Positions 17,634-28,737 of a stretch of DNA of 64,000 bases are shown one piece after another; position 1 is the stretch's first letter; every line of letters starts with the position of its first letter. This DNA comes from JACMLC01 sp963720235 (GTDB lineage Bacteria > Acidobacteriota > Blastocatellia > Pyrinomonadales > Pyrinomonadaceae): assembly GCA_963720235.1 (NCBI GenBank), contig OY970389.1:3906001-3970000 (forward strand). Reading direction: 5' to 3'. The position numbers were made by a program, and so were the translations under genes. The notes beneath the pieces are model-generated. The model ran no database searches. It was given only the letters and a program-made list of their open reading frames with translations, and was not told the DNA's origin.

Positions 17634-18935
17634 CTAAACTTCTTTCCGCTCTCTCTCTGCCAGAGGCACGTAATCGCGCTCGTCCGCTCCTAGATAAATC
17701 TGGCGCGGGCGGGCGATTTTTTGTTCGGAGTCTAAAAGCATCTCTTCCCATTGCGCTATCCAGCCGGAGGTGCGCGGAATCGCAAAGAGCACAGGGAACA
17801 TGTCCACCGGAAATTTCATCGCGCGATAGATAATGCCCGAATAGAAATCAACATTTGGATAGAGCTTTCGCTTGACGAAATACTCGTCTTCGAGCGCGAT
17901 GCGTTCAAGCTCAAGCGCGATGTCGAGCAGAGGGTCTTTGCCTGTCACTTCAAAAACTTCATCCGCCACCTGTTTGATAATTCGCGCGCGCGGGTCGTAA
18001 TTCTTATAGACGCGATGGCCGAATCCCATCAATCGAAACTCTCCGCTCTTTGCGCGCTGCACATATTCCGGGACTTTATCAACCGAGCCAATCTCTTTGA
18101 GCATACGCAGCACCGCTTCATTCGCGCCGCCGTGCAGTGGGCCATAGAGCGCGGCGGCGGCTCCGGCGATGGAGGAGAAAGGGTCTGTGTGCGCGCTGCC
18201 GATGGAGCGCATGGCATTGGTCGAACAGTTTTGCTCGTGGTCTGCGTGGAGGATGAAGAGGATGCTGAGCGCGCGCGTCAGTACAGGGTTCGGCTCGAAC
18301 TTTAGCTCAGTCGTCTTGAACATCATGTTGAGAAAATTTCCTTCATAGCTCAAATCGTTATCAGGATATGCGTACTGCATCCCGACTCTGTGGCGATAGG
18401 CGAAGGCCGCAATCGTCGGGACTTTGGCAATCAAGCGATAAATCTGTTTGCGGCGACATTCGGTCTCGAAAATATCTTTCGCGTCCGGGTAAAAGGTCGA
18501 GAGCGCGCTGACCATGCTCTCGAACATCCCCATCGGATGCGCGTTGTAATGAAAGCCATCCAAGACCTTCTTGATGTTCTCGTTGATGAAGGTGTGATAA
18601 GTGATGTTTCTGGTCCAATCTTTAAGCTGAGCTTCGTCGGGCAACTCGCCGTTTAAAATCAGGTAAGCGACTTCGAGATAAGTGCTCTGCTCCGCAAGCT
18701 GCTCAATCGGATAGCCGCGATAGCGCAGGATGCCTTTGTCTCCGTCAATAAATGTAATACGGCTCTTGCATGACGCCGTGTTCATAAACGCGGGATCGTA
18801 AGTCATCAAACCGAAATCGTCATCCGCGACTTTTATTTGTCTCAAGTCCATCGCGCGAATCGTGTCAGACTCAATCGGAATCTCGTATTGCTTTCCGGTG
18901 CGATTGTCCGTAATCGTCAAAGTATCTGAACTCAT
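17634..18935 (-). CDS. gltA: Citrate synthase, type II (GltA)
   Basis: 433 residues, normal for the hexameric bacterial type. The N-terminal beta domain (LTITDNRTGKQYEIPI) is followed by the catalytic core. Visible motifs are the first active-site His region HADHEQNCSTNAMRSIGSAH, the GPLHGGANEAVLRML substrate loop, and MGFGHRVYKNYDPRA around the second His; the late AIPRTSGWIAQWEEML holds the CoA/citrate-binding part. It condenses acetyl-CoA with oxaloacetate to start the TCA cycle. It stands alone between palindromes. The ATG at 18935 has AGGAC upstream (AAGTGGAGGACAAATG), a good ribosome site. Confidence 0.97.
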   Translation of the reverse strand: MSSDTLTITDNRTGKQYEIPIESDTIRAMDLRQIKVADDDFGLMTYDPAFMNTASCKSRITFIDGDKGILRYRGYPIEQLAEQSTYLEVAYLILNGELPDEAQLKDWTRNITYHTFINENIKKVLDGFHYNAHPMGMFESMVSALSTFYPDAKDIFETECRRKQIYRLIAKVPTIAAFAYRHRVGMQYAYPDNDLSYEGNFLNMMFKTTELKFEPNPVLTRALSILFILHADHEQNCSTNAMRSIGSAHTDPFSSIAGAAAALYGPLHGGANEAVLRMLKEIGSVDKVPEYVQRAKSGEFRLMGFGHRVYKNYDPRARIIKQVADEVFEVTGKDPLLDIALELERIALEDEYFVKRKLYPNVDFYSGIIYRAMKFPVDMFPVLFAIPRTSGWIAQWEEMLLDSEQKIARPRQIYLGADERDYVPLAERERKEV

Positions 18936-18953
18936 TTGTCCTCCACTTATCAG

Positions 18954-19048
18954 GTCAGAACCGCCTGCGGTAGCTGGCGGGTTTTAGATATTTGAGAGAG
19001 CTGCTTTAGAACGCCGAAGAACCGCCAGCTACCGCAGGCGGTTCTGAC
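18954..19048. repeat. 27-bp perfect REP-like palindrome
   Basis: Arms 18954-18980 and 19022-19048 are exact complements (starting GTCAGAACCGCCTGCGGTAG) around 41 bases. This GC-rich sequence resembles REP elements. It lies between two same-strand genes, four bases after the stop of the upstream one and 19 bases before the citrate synthase start. Confidence 0.85.
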
Positions 19049-19051
19049 TTG

Positions 19052-20401
19052 CTAATCATTAACTCTACCTTCTATCACAAAAAATCCAGTCTCGCCGCCG
19101 CCCGATGTGACATTGACGACCGGAGAATCCGAGAGACGCACGAGCGCGCCCTCGACGCGCCCGCGAAAAAGAAAGGGATTGGTGTCCACGTACATCGGCT
19201 GTATGCTCCAACGGTCTTCCGTAAAGATTGGAAACTCTTCCGTGTGCAACTCGACAATCTCCTGCACGACGAAATCTCCGTCGAGAGCAGTAGAGATGGC
19301 TGCATCCCATTCGGCAGCCGTCAACTTGTGGCCCAGAAAAACGTCATGCCCGCCGTAATCATCATTCGGCTTGATGATAAATCCTGCGCGATGCCGGCGC
19401 AGGTGCTCAAGCAAATCTACAGAGCGGCCTTGATAAGTTGTGCGCGCGTCTCTGACACGTCTGGTCCAGGGAACAGAGCAGCGTATCACTTCTCTTTCAG
19501 CAGACGTGAACCAACCCGCGCGCGCTTCGTCCGTCAAAAGCTCAAAGCAGGCTTTCTTGTGCAGCATCTTGCAACGGAAAGGATTGACCAGACAGACATC
19601 GCCGTTGATGTACGCACGAAGCAAAGCATGCCTTTCATCATAACGCGCGAGAAATTCATGAATGATGATGCGCTTGTAAACGAGGTCTATGCGAAAGTCG
19701 CCGCAGCGCAAGTGACCATTAGCGTATTCCAATTCATCCGGCGAGCAGATGATTGCGGGGACGCCGTGCGTGACTAAATAGTTACGCATCAACGTGAACT
19801 CGTTCGCCGTCGGCAAATCTTTCCAATCGAGAATGGCAACCTGCGGCGCATCCTTGCCGCCCCACGCGTGATAAGTTTCCAGCAAAGCTTTGAGCAGTCC
19901 CGCCGCAGGGTCAAACTGCCTCAAGCGATAACGCGCGGCAAAGGTTTGTAAGGCTTGAATCTCAAACAGCACTTCATTCAAGCCCGCCTGGTCAGTGAGG
20001 CTCGAAGGATTTTCGGCATTGTATTCGACAAACTTGACTTCATCGCCAAAGACAAACGCATCGAGCCGCGTCGTGACAGTTGATTGAGCGAAACCCGGAT
20101 TGACGAGAGCCATGCGACGTTCCATCTCAAGCAGGCCGACCTCATCCATCAGTGACGGCGTTTCAATCATCGCTCCCGCAATCTTTTCAAACGCGCTCGC
20201 CAGCATCTCTGAAGCATGAGAGAGCCTGTCATATTGCGCGCGCGTGAGAAAGTGTGGCCGGAGCGAGACGCCAAGCGCGCGCTCGCCGTAGCAGAGAAGA
20301 TTCATCTTCATCTTCTCTTCGAGACGAGCAAAAAGGTCTGCCGTCAACTTCTCATCGCTGAGCAGCAGCCCGTGATATTCGGCAATCGCCTCTTCGCGCA
20401 T
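19052..20401 (-). CDS. Circularly permuted ATP-grasp-like protein
   Basis: 449 residues from ATG at 20401; the frame runs 17 codons further but enters the neighbouring palindrome and a promoter. Segments typical of circularly permuted ATP-grasp proteins are visible: FVEYNAENPSSLTDQAG (about 135-152), VAILDWKDLPTANEF, LVYKRIIIHEF, CLVNPFRCKMLHKKACFELL, FIIKPNDDYGGHDVFLG (nucleotide-binding Lys and acidic residues) and VVQEIVELHTEEFP. Members of this superfamily form amide bonds or phosphorylate small peptides; the substrate here is unknown. The start codon lies seven bases from an extended -10, so the message may be leaderless. Confidence 0.8.
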   Translation of the reverse strand: MREEAIAEYHGLLLSDEKLTADLFARLEEKMKMNLLCYGERALGVSLRPHFLTRAQYDRLSHASEMLASAFEKIAGAMIETPSLMDEVGLLEMERRMALVNPGFAQSTVTTRLDAFVFGDEVKFVEYNAENPSSLTDQAGLNEVLFEIQALQTFAARYRLRQFDPAAGLLKALLETYHAWGGKDAPQVAILDWKDLPTANEFTLMRNYLVTHGVPAIICSPDELEYANGHLRCGDFRIDLVYKRIIIHEFLARYDERHALLRAYINGDVCLVNPFRCKMLHKKACFELLTDEARAGWFTSAEREVIRCSVPWTRRVRDARTTYQGRSVDLLEHLRRHRAGFIIKPNDDYGGHDVFLGHKLTAAEWDAAISTALDGDFVVQEIVELHTEEFPIFTEDRWSIQPMYVDTNPFLFRGRVEGALVRLSDSPVVNVTSGGGETGFFVIEGRVND

Positions 20402-20408
20402 GGCGGTT

Positions 20409-20417
20409 AGTATAGCA
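20409..20417 (-). promoter_or_regulatory. Extended -10 box placing the start at +1
   Basis: Minus strand TGCTATACT, an extended -10 (TGn plus TATACT). Only seven bases separate it from the ATG at 20401, so transcription would begin at or next to the start codon. No ribosome binding site is present. Confidence 0.45.
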
Positions 20418-20435
20418 CTGAGAAAAAACGGAGAG

Positions 20436-20544
20436 TTCCCGCAAAGGCGCAAAGACGCAAAGAAAGCAGCAAAGATATTGAGTGCTTATCTATCTTGAAA
20501 GCTTTCTTCGCGCCTTCTTTGCGCCTTTGCGCCTTTGCGGGAAA
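20436..20544. repeat. Intergenic palindrome, CGCAAAGG type
   Basis: Left arm CCCGCAAAGGCGCAAAGACG, right arm CTTTGCGCCTTTGCGGG, with the right arm holding one more repeat unit. It ends eight bases beyond the nadE stop codon. Sister copies lie at 25879, 30940, 34292, 37903 and 59717. Confidence 0.9.
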
Positions 20545-20552
20545 CCTGCTTT

Positions 20553-22613
<2,061 letters not shown>

Positions 22614-22675
22614 GGCTGATAGTTTACAGCCAGATGAATAGACATGAGAAGTTCCGAGAGGATAAGATTCTGTCT

Positions 22676-23224
22676 ATGAGTGAAAATCAGAATCAAGAGA
22701 TGGCGACGCTCGCGGGCGGATGTTTCTGGTGTCTCGAAGCAGTTTATAGAGACTTGCGCGGAGTCGTGCATGTCGAGTCAGGCTATACGGGCGGCGAGAC
22801 GTTGAACCCGACCTACGAGCAAGTCTGCTCAGGGACGACGGGCCATGCGGAAGTTGTGCAGTTAACTTTCAATCCTCAGATTGTCTCGTTCAAGGAATTG
22901 CTCGAAGTCTTTTTTACAATCCACGACCCGACGACATTGAATCGTCAGGGAGCGGATATTGGCACGCAATATCGCTCGGCAATCTTTTATCATTCGCCGG
23001 AGCAGAAGCGTGTTGCCGAAGAGACGATTGCAGAGCTTGACGCGGCAAAGGTCTGGGACGCGAAGATTGTCACGCAGCTTGCGCCTCTGGAGGAATACTA
23101 CAAGGCAGAAGATTATCACCAGGAATATTTCGAGAGAAATACTTACCAGCCATACTGTCAAGCAGTGGTCGCGCCGAAAGTCTCAAAGTTCCGCCGGAAG
23201 TTTTTAGAGAAGCTGAAAGGCTGA
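22676..23224 (+). CDS. msrA: Peptide methionine-S-sulfoxide reductase MsrA
   Basis: 182 residues from ATG 22676; the frame continues upstream to 22601, overlapping nadE, but conservation begins with TLAGGCFWCLEAVYRDLRG. The GCFWC motif carries the catalytic Cys. VESGYTGGETLNPTYEQVCS and GHAEVVQLTFNP follow, and QYRSAIFYHSPEQ and EDYHQEYFERN are also MsrA signatures. No MsrB domain is fused. It repairs oxidised methionine in proteins. It is divergent from nadE and ends at a hairpin. Confidence 0.96.
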   Translation: MSENQNQEMATLAGGCFWCLEAVYRDLRGVVHVESGYTGGETLNPTYEQVCSGTTGHAEVVQLTFNPQIVSFKELLEVFFTIHDPTTLNRQGADIGTQYRSAIFYHSPEQKRVAEETIAELDAAKVWDAKIVTQLAPLEEYYKAEDYHQEYFERNTYQPYCQAVVAPKVSKFRRKFLEKLKG

Positions 23225-23273
23225 TTTAAAAGGCCCTGCTGCGTTTGACGGGCATGACAAATACACCTAAAAT

Positions 23274-23301
23274 ACTGCTTCCAGATTCCGCTGGAAGCAG
23301 T
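23274..23301 (+). terminator. Likely terminator of msrA
   Basis: Perfect 11-bp stem ACTGCTTCCAG/CTGGAAGCAGT with a 6-base loop, followed by GCTTCTCTTCT, which is only moderately T-rich. Confidence 0.65.
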
Positions 23302-23639
23302 GCTTCTCTTCTGCTCCCCCCAAAGCAAGTCGGAAGTAATTAATCAACTTAACAATCAACCTGATTAGCCTTGCATGGTCGTCGTGTGCCTCGTTTGCAC
23401 GAGACGCGCGATGCACGTGCCTGAATTAGCATCTCATTTAATGTCAGTTCGACGTAAGTATCGGAATGCGGCTGTGCTGCCTCTGCTGTGCAGAATGCCT
23501 CTGCCTTGCGAGGCGTAGCCTCAGAAGATAAAAAAGCAGATGAACGGAAAGTCTCATACTTTCCGCACAACGTGCGCGGCAAAGCCGCCTGACATTGAAC
23601 TCACGTTCATTTAAGACCTTGATTTCGGAGATTTTTTTT
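23302..23639 (+). ncRNA. Structured leader candidate with a chain of hairpins
   Basis: No credible gene lies in this 338-base stretch before the delta-60 protein. It contains a series of small perfect hairpins: CTCGT/ACGAG, AGGC/GCCT, then in immediate succession CGGAAAG/CTTTCCG (23545-23565), GCAC/GTGC (23565-23575) and GCGGC/GCCGC (23576-23588). GCGGCAAAGCCGC superficially recalls riboswitch loops, but I cannot match a known class. It may be a regulatory leader RNA. Confidence 0.3.
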
Positions 23640-25874
23640 ATGACGTTCTCTTTTATTTCAAACCTTCGCCGCCAGCGTCTGTTGATACAGGCGTTTGCGC
23701 TCGCGGCGTTGCTGCTCGCGGCAGGCATTTTTGAGAAGGCGCATGCGACTTCTGCCGGTGCGTTGCATCTCCCGTTCGGCAACGGGGGCAAGCTCACGAC
23801 TGATGTGTCCAGCTATGACTTTCTGAACGGAATGGCCCTTCAGCCGGATGGCAAAATCATCCTCGCGGGTTATACAAGCGGCGGCGGGTCTTCGGACTTC
23901 CTGCTCATACGATATAACGCGAACGGAACGCTGGACCAGACTTTCGGTTCGGGCGGCAAGGTGATTACAAACTTCGGCAGCACGGACATCGGAGGCGCAG
24001 TCGTGCTGCAAGCCGACGGCAAGATAGTGGCCGGCGGAGCGACGTGGGTGAGCGGTCAGGGCTATGTCTTTGCGCTCGCGCGCTACAATCCGAACGGCAC
24101 GCTCGACACGACCTTCGGCGCGGCGGGCATGATTGTTCACAGAGTCGGCACGATGGAAGACCAGATTACTTCGCTCGCGCTGCAAGCCGACGGAAAAATC
24201 ATCGCCGCCGGATACACGATGACTGGCCCAAACGCCGACACCTCTTTCGCAGTTGCACGCTACAACACGAACGGCAGCGTCGATACGGATTTCGGCACGG
24301 GCGGTAAAGCGACGACAGATTTTTACAGCTTCACGGATGTCGCGCGGGCCGTCGCGTTGCAAGCCGACGGAAAAATCGTGCTGGCTGGCTATGCCAACAA
24401 TGCCTCTGGCTCGTCCAATGATTTTGCGCTGGTGCGTTACAACTCGAACGGCAGCCCCGATGCGACATTCGGCAATGGCGGCAAAGTCACTCCTCTACTG
24501 GACACTGTGGACAAGGCGCACGCTCTCGCGCTGCAAGCCGACGGCAAGATTGTCGTCGCAGGAGAATCGTACCCGTCACCGAACGGCACAAACTTTCTTT
24601 TGATGCGCTATGACATCAATGGAAGCCTGGACACGAGCTTTGATTCCGATGGAATGGTGACGACTAACTTCTACGGCTTTGAAGATGTGGCCCGCGCGTT
24701 GGCGATTCAGCCCGACGGAAAAATTATCGCGGGCGGTTGGGCCGAAGAGAATGGCGGACTGCATCACTCTGCGCTGGCGCGTTATCACAGCGACGGCAGC
24801 CTAGATAACTTCTTCGGCAACGGCGGCAAAGTTCTCACACGTTACAGCATGGATGATTATGTGCATGCTCTTGCAATCCAACCTGACGGAAACATTTTGA
24901 CAGCGGGTTATGCCAGCAGCGTTTCGACCGGCGACTTCACGCTGGCGCGCTATGTAGGCGCAGCGAAGCCGACTGTCTCATCAGACTTTGATGGCGATGG
25001 CAAGACAGACTTCGCAGTCTTTCGTCCGACGGATGGCTCATGGTACATCACCAAGAGCAGTGGCGGCTTTGCCTCTTACTACTTTGGACAGCACGGCGAT
25101 TTTGTCGTTCCGGCAGACTATGACGGCGACGGCAAATGCGATGTTGCTATCTGGCGACGCGACTTTTCGATTAATGGTCAAAGCGTCTTCTATGTGCTGC
25201 GCAGTTCTGACAACAACTTGCAGGTTCAGCCGTGGGGTAATTTCAGAGACTTGCCAGTGCAGGCAGATTACGAGGGCGATGGCAAAGCGGACTTCGCAGT
25301 CTATCGCAATGGCATGAGCGGAGAAGCTTCCGCCTGGTACATACGTCACAGCTCGGATGGCTCTTTGCGTTCTGTGACCTGGGGAAATGCGGGCGACATT
25401 CCGCAGCCGGTGGGCGACCGCGACGGCGACGGCAAAGCTGACCTGACCGTCAGACGCTTCGCGCCCGGTGGCACGACCAACGATCCGCATCCGGCGACCT
25501 TCTATACGCTGCTCAGCTCTGACAACTCGCTCAATGCCAGAGCGTGGGGAGTTGACAGAGACCGCGAAGCGCATGGCGATTATGATGGCGACGGCAAGAT
25601 GGATATAGGCGTCTATCGCTGGGGTACAGACCCTCTAGGCAGCCCCGGCACGTTCTATATTCTGAAGAACAATGGCGAGTCCATCACACAACACTGGGGC
25701 AGCTTCGGAGATTTCTCGACGCCCGGTGATTACGACGGCGACGGGCTGTCCGACCTCGCCGTGTGGCGTCCGTCAGAGGGCGTGTTCTATGTCATGAAGA
25801 GCACGGGCGGCATCCTCACACATGCGTGGGGCAAACAAGGCGATTTGCCGACAACTGTGTTCTTAGGCAACTAA
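23640..25874 (+). CDS. Secreted delta-60 repeat plus FG-GAP protein
   Basis: 744 residues from ATG 23640, with CGGAG nine bases upstream; an upstream TTG at 23595 has no such support. A signal peptide ends near residue 37. Residues about 50-440 hold seven delta-60 repeats (DUF5122 type), each with a core like ALQPDGKIILAG or ALQADGKIVVAG and ending in a Y-N-x-N-G-(S/T)-x-D-x-x-F-G pattern. Residues about 450-744 hold about six FG-GAP/VCBS blades (DFDGDGKTDFAVFRPTDGSW). Both repeat types form propeller-like folds in exported proteins. It belongs to the same expanded surface-protein set as the genes at 1133, 4601 and 6961. A long, hairpin-rich leader precedes it. Confidence 0.92.
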   Translation: MTFSFISNLRRQRLLIQAFALAALLLAAGIFEKAHATSAGALHLPFGNGGKLTTDVSSYDFLNGMALQPDGKIILAGYTSGGGSSDFLLIRYNANGTLDQTFGSGGKVITNFGSTDIGGAVVLQADGKIVAGGATWVSGQGYVFALARYNPNGTLDTTFGAAGMIVHRVGTMEDQITSLALQADGKIIAAGYTMTGPNADTSFAVARYNTNGSVDTDFGTGGKATTDFYSFTDVARAVALQADGKIVLAGYANNASGSSNDFALVRYNSNGSPDATFGNGGKVTPLLDTVDKAHALALQADGKIVVAGESYPSPNGTNFLLMRYDINGSLDTSFDSDGMVTTNFYGFEDVARALAIQPDGKIIAGGWAEENGGLHHSALARYHSDGSLDNFFGNGGKVLTRYSMDDYVHALAIQPDGNILTAGYASSVSTGDFTLARYVGAAKPTVSSDFDGDGKTDFAVFRPTDGSWYITKSSGGFASYYFGQHGDFVVPADYDGDGKCDVAIWRRDFSINGQSVFYVLRSSDNNLQVQPWGNFRDLPVQADYEGDGKADFAVYRNGMSGEASAWYIRHSSDGSLRSVTWGNAGDIPQPVGDRDGDGKADLTVRRFAPGGTTNDPHPATFYTLLSSDNSLNARAWGVDRDREAHGDYDGDGKMDIGVYRWGTDPLGSPGTFYILKNNGESITQHWGSFGDFSTPGDYDGDGLSDLAVWRPSEGVFYVMKSTGGILTHAWGKQGDLPTTVFLGN

Positions 25875-25878
25875 GAAA

Positions 25879-26001
25879 GTTTTCCGCAAAGGCGCAAAGG
25901 CGCAAAGAAGGCGCGAAGGAAAACAAGGAAGAGTTCTTACTCTTTATCTCTTGTTCTTCTTCGCGTCTTTTCTTTGCGCCTTTGCGCCACCAGCGGGAAA
26001 T
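25879..26001. repeat. Intergenic palindrome, CGCAAAGG type, long copy
   Basis: Left arm TTCCGCAAAGGCGCAAAGG with AAGGCGCGAAGGAAAACAAG after it; right arm CTTTGCGCCTTTGCGCC, then a short CACCAG insertion before GCGGGAAA. It is nearly identical, including the non-palindromic centre, to the copy at 30940-31047. It fills the gap between two convergent genes. Confidence 0.9.
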
Positions 26002-26925
26002 TTATTTTCTCTCTAAAGCTTCACGATCCCAGTTAGCAAGGTTCGCGCCCGCCTCGTAAGTGCTTTGCAGAAATTCCATCAATGCAGTTTCCGGCTCATC
26101 CGCCTTTCGCACATCGTCGTACATCAACAGAAACTCTGACATCTCCTGACTATAAAAAGCTTCTGCCGGAAGAACCTTTTGCTCTTTCAATCCGGCTGGC
26201 TCAGGGGCCGCGTAAGAATAGAAGGCCGCGCCGTTAATAGAACCGCCGCCGGGCCAGAGGCCGTGACTGATGACTTCGTGCGAGTAGGCTTCGCGCGTAA
26301 TCGGGTCTGCGCCCTCGCGCGGAGGCGCGGGTCTGCCGGAAAAGCGCGTGACGGCCAAATCAAAGCTGCCCCAGAAAAAATGCACAGGGCTGCACTTGCC
26401 TATGAAACGTCCGCGAAAATCTTTGAAAACTTTGTCGGCCTGCGTGAGCACGCGCCAGAAACGCGCGGCGTACTCTGCATCATAAGAGGCATGCTGTTCG
26501 TCTTTCGTGAAATCAATCGGTTCTGGAATTTCAACCGGCATAGTCCAGATGCTTATCTCCATGCCGAGAGATTTCAGGGCCGACATTACTTCATTATAAA
26601 AAGCAGCGACGGAACGCGGGACAAGCTCTATAGTCTTTAAAGCTCCATCGCTCGTCTTGATGAGCAAGCGATGGTCTATGAAATCGAAATCTATCTCAAA
26701 GAATCCCTGTCCATACTCCATAGGCGAAGTCGTCAAGCCGCGCGCGGTCAGATAGAGCGGCACATGCCACCAGTGATTGACCGCAGGAGTCTGCGCGAGA
26801 CGAATCTTGCCGACAATCTGCGACCACATATGCAGGGTCGCGCAAGTGTCTTTCCATTCTTCAAGCGGCAGTGCGGGCCACGCTTCCGCGCTCGAAGAGC
26901 TATCATTAAGTTTGACTTCACTCAT
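26002..26925 (-). CDS. DUF5996-family protein
   Basis: 307 residues. The family is recognised from WPALPLEEWKDTCATLHMWS near the start, then VGKIRLAQTPAVNHWWHVPLYL, GFFEIDFDFIDHRLLI, CSPVHFFWGSFDLAVTRFSG and ISHGLWPGGG. The function is not established. No signal peptide or membrane segment is seen, so it should be cytoplasmic. It follows pgi on the same strand after only 21 bases, so the two are probably co-transcribed. The conserved His-Trp-rich motifs suggest a ligand or metal site, but that is speculation. Confidence 0.88.
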   Translation of the reverse strand: MSEVKLNDSSSSAEAWPALPLEEWKDTCATLHMWSQIVGKIRLAQTPAVNHWWHVPLYLTARGLTTSPMEYGQGFFEIDFDFIDHRLLIKTSDGALKTIELVPRSVAAFYNEVMSALKSLGMEISIWTMPVEIPEPIDFTKDEQHASYDAEYAARFWRVLTQADKVFKDFRGRFIGKCSPVHFFWGSFDLAVTRFSGRPAPPREGADPITREAYSHEVISHGLWPGGGSINGAAFYSYAAPEPAGLKEQKVLPAEAFYSQEMSEFLLMYDDVRKADEPETALMEFLQSTYEAGANLANWDREALERK

Positions 26926-26946
26926 TGCTTTTCTCCATTTTGTACT

Positions 26947-28593
26947 TCAACCTTTTTTGAGACTGCGATAGCGACGCACGAGCGCGTTGGTCGAGCTATC
27001 GTGCGCGAGTTCCGGCTCCGATTCATTCTCAAGCTCCGGCACAATTTTCTGGGCCAGAGCTTTTCCTAATTCGACTCCCCACTGGTCGAAGGAATCTATG
27101 TTCCAGATGACGCCCTGCGTGAAGACGCTGTGCTCGTAGAGCGCGACGAGGCGGCCAAGCGTCTGCGGCGTCAGGCTCTCCGCGAGGATAACGCTCGACG
27201 GGCGATTGCCTTCAAAGGTGCGATGCGGGACAAGCCATTCGGGAGTGCCTTCTGCTTTAACTTCTGCGGCGGTCTTGCCGAAGGCCAAAGCCTCGCTCTG
27301 CGCGAAGAGATTCGCCATCAGCAAATCCTGATGACGGCCCAGAGGATTGAGCGATTGACAGAAGCCTATGAAATCACACGGGACGAGTTTTGTTCCCTGA
27401 TGCAGCAGTTGATAAAAGGAATGCTGTCCATTCGTCCCAGGCTCGCCCCAATAGACGGGGCTGGTCTCGTAGTCAACCACTTCGCCCGTGAGTGTCACAC
27501 GCTTGCCGTTCGACTCCATGATGAGTTGTTGTAAGTATGCCGGAAAGCGTTTGAGATACTGGTCGTAAGGCAGGACTGCGACGGACTGCGCGCCGAAGAA
27601 GTTGTTGTACCAGACTGCAAGCAAGGCCATCAGGACGGGCAGATTTTTTTCAAACGGCGCGGTCTGAAAGTGCTCGTCCATCTCTCTCAGCCCACTGAGC
27701 ATGGCGCGAAAGTTTTTTGGGCCAATGGCAATCATCGTCGAAAGCCCTATGGCAGAGCACATCGAATAACGCCCGCCGACCCAGTCCCAGAACTCGAACA
27801 TGTTCGCGGTATCAATGCCAAACTTTTCAACCTCTGCGGCGTTGGTCGAGACGGCGACGAAATGCTTTGCGATAGCTTGCTCTTCATCAAGAGCCGAGAG
27901 CGTCCACGCACGCGCGGTGTGCGCGTTGGTCATCGTCTCCTGCGTGGTAAAAGTTTTGGAGGCGATGATGAACAAAGTCTCTTCCGCTTTGAGGTCGCGC
28001 GTCGCTTCCGCGAAGTCTGTGCCGTCCACGTTCGAGACAAAGCGGAAAGTCATCTCGCGTTGGCTGTAATGCCGCAGGGCTTCATAAGCCATCACTGGGC
28101 CGAGGTCTGAGCCGCCGATGCCGATGTTGATGACATTGCGTATGCGCTTGCCTGTATGCCCAAGCCATAAGCCATCGCGCACCTGTTCGGAGAAGGCAGA
28201 CATCCTGTCTAAAACTTTGTGCACCTGCGGCACGACATCTATTCCGTCAACAAAAATTTGTTGCTGGCGAGACGCGCGCAGGGCTGTGTGCAGGACTGCG
28301 CGATTCTCTGTGATGTTAATCTTCTCGCCGCGAAACATGGCTTCGATATGCTCTTTGAGTTTGCACTCTGCTGCGAGTTGCAAAAGCAGCTTGATAGTTT
28401 CATCAGTCACGCGATGCTTCGAGTAATCGAAGTAAAGCCCGACGGCTTCCAACGCGAGACGCTCGCCGCGCGTGGCATCGTCTGCGAAGAGTTTTCGGAG
28501 GTGTGTCTCACGAATTTTTTGATAATGTTCTTGAAGCGAGTTCCATGCTGCGAGGCGGGTTGGTGTTTGTGTTGATGCTATCGGATTAGTCAT
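26947..28593 (-). CDS. pgi: Glucose-6-phosphate isomerase
   Basis: 548 residues from ATG at 28593 (MTNPIASTQTPTRLAAW), the usual length; the frame is open 22 codons further. Visible motifs: NIGIGGSDLGPVMAYEAL for sugar-phosphate binding, FVSNVDGTDFAEATRDL, IIASKTFTTQETMTNA, VGGRYSMCSAIGLS, ESNGKRVTLTGEVVDYETSP and the catalytic region GTNGQHSFYQLLHQGT. It converts glucose-6-phosphate to fructose-6-phosphate in glycolysis and gluconeogenesis. It is followed by the DUF5996 gene. No strong ribosome site is visible before the chosen start. Confidence 0.97.
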   Translation of the reverse strand: MTNPIASTQTPTRLAAWNSLQEHYQKIRETHLRKLFADDATRGERLALEAVGLYFDYSKHRVTDETIKLLLQLAAECKLKEHIEAMFRGEKINITENRAVLHTALRASRQQQIFVDGIDVVPQVHKVLDRMSAFSEQVRDGLWLGHTGKRIRNVINIGIGGSDLGPVMAYEALRHYSQREMTFRFVSNVDGTDFAEATRDLKAEETLFIIASKTFTTQETMTNAHTARAWTLSALDEEQAIAKHFVAVSTNAAEVEKFGIDTANMFEFWDWVGGRYSMCSAIGLSTMIAIGPKNFRAMLSGLREMDEHFQTAPFEKNLPVLMALLAVWYNNFFGAQSVAVLPYDQYLKRFPAYLQQLIMESNGKRVTLTGEVVDYETSPVYWGEPGTNGQHSFYQLLHQGTKLVPCDFIGFCQSLNPLGRHQDLLMANLFAQSEALAFGKTAAEVKAEGTPEWLVPHRTFEGNRPSSVILAESLTPQTLGRLVALYEHSVFTQGVIWNIDSFDQWGVELGKALAQKIVPELENESEPELAHDSSTNALVRRYRSLKKG

Positions 28594-28670
28594 AATTGCC
28601 GCCAGAGCTTTCCCGACATAGTGAAACTGCTTGTCCGTTGTTTCATGAATGTAGCACAAGAGAGATTTAC

Positions 28671-28719
28671 TACAGAAGATTTCAAATCTGAGATTTGAGA
28701 TTGAGAGATTCCTCTGTGG
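28671..28719. repeat. Degenerate palindrome, CACAGAGA type
   Basis: CTACAGAAGATTTCAAATCT and its mirror GAGAGATTCCTCTGTGG enclose AAATCTGAGATTTGAGATT, the same core as in the repeats at 36664 and 41423. It looks like a shortened, decayed copy. It lies between two divergent genes rather than after a stop codon. Confidence 0.5.
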
Positions 28720-28737
28720 TGAAGTTGAAGGGAGTTC

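Noticed and set aside
23576..23588. Known riboswitch (c-di-GMP type) from GCGGCAAAGCCGC
   Set aside because: The surrounding conserved GEMM motifs are absent; only the short loop sequence is similar.
23349..23797. Minus-strand frames in the leader of the delta-60 gene
   Set aside because: Odd composition, no start site support, and they cover the signal-peptide region of a real gene on the other strand.
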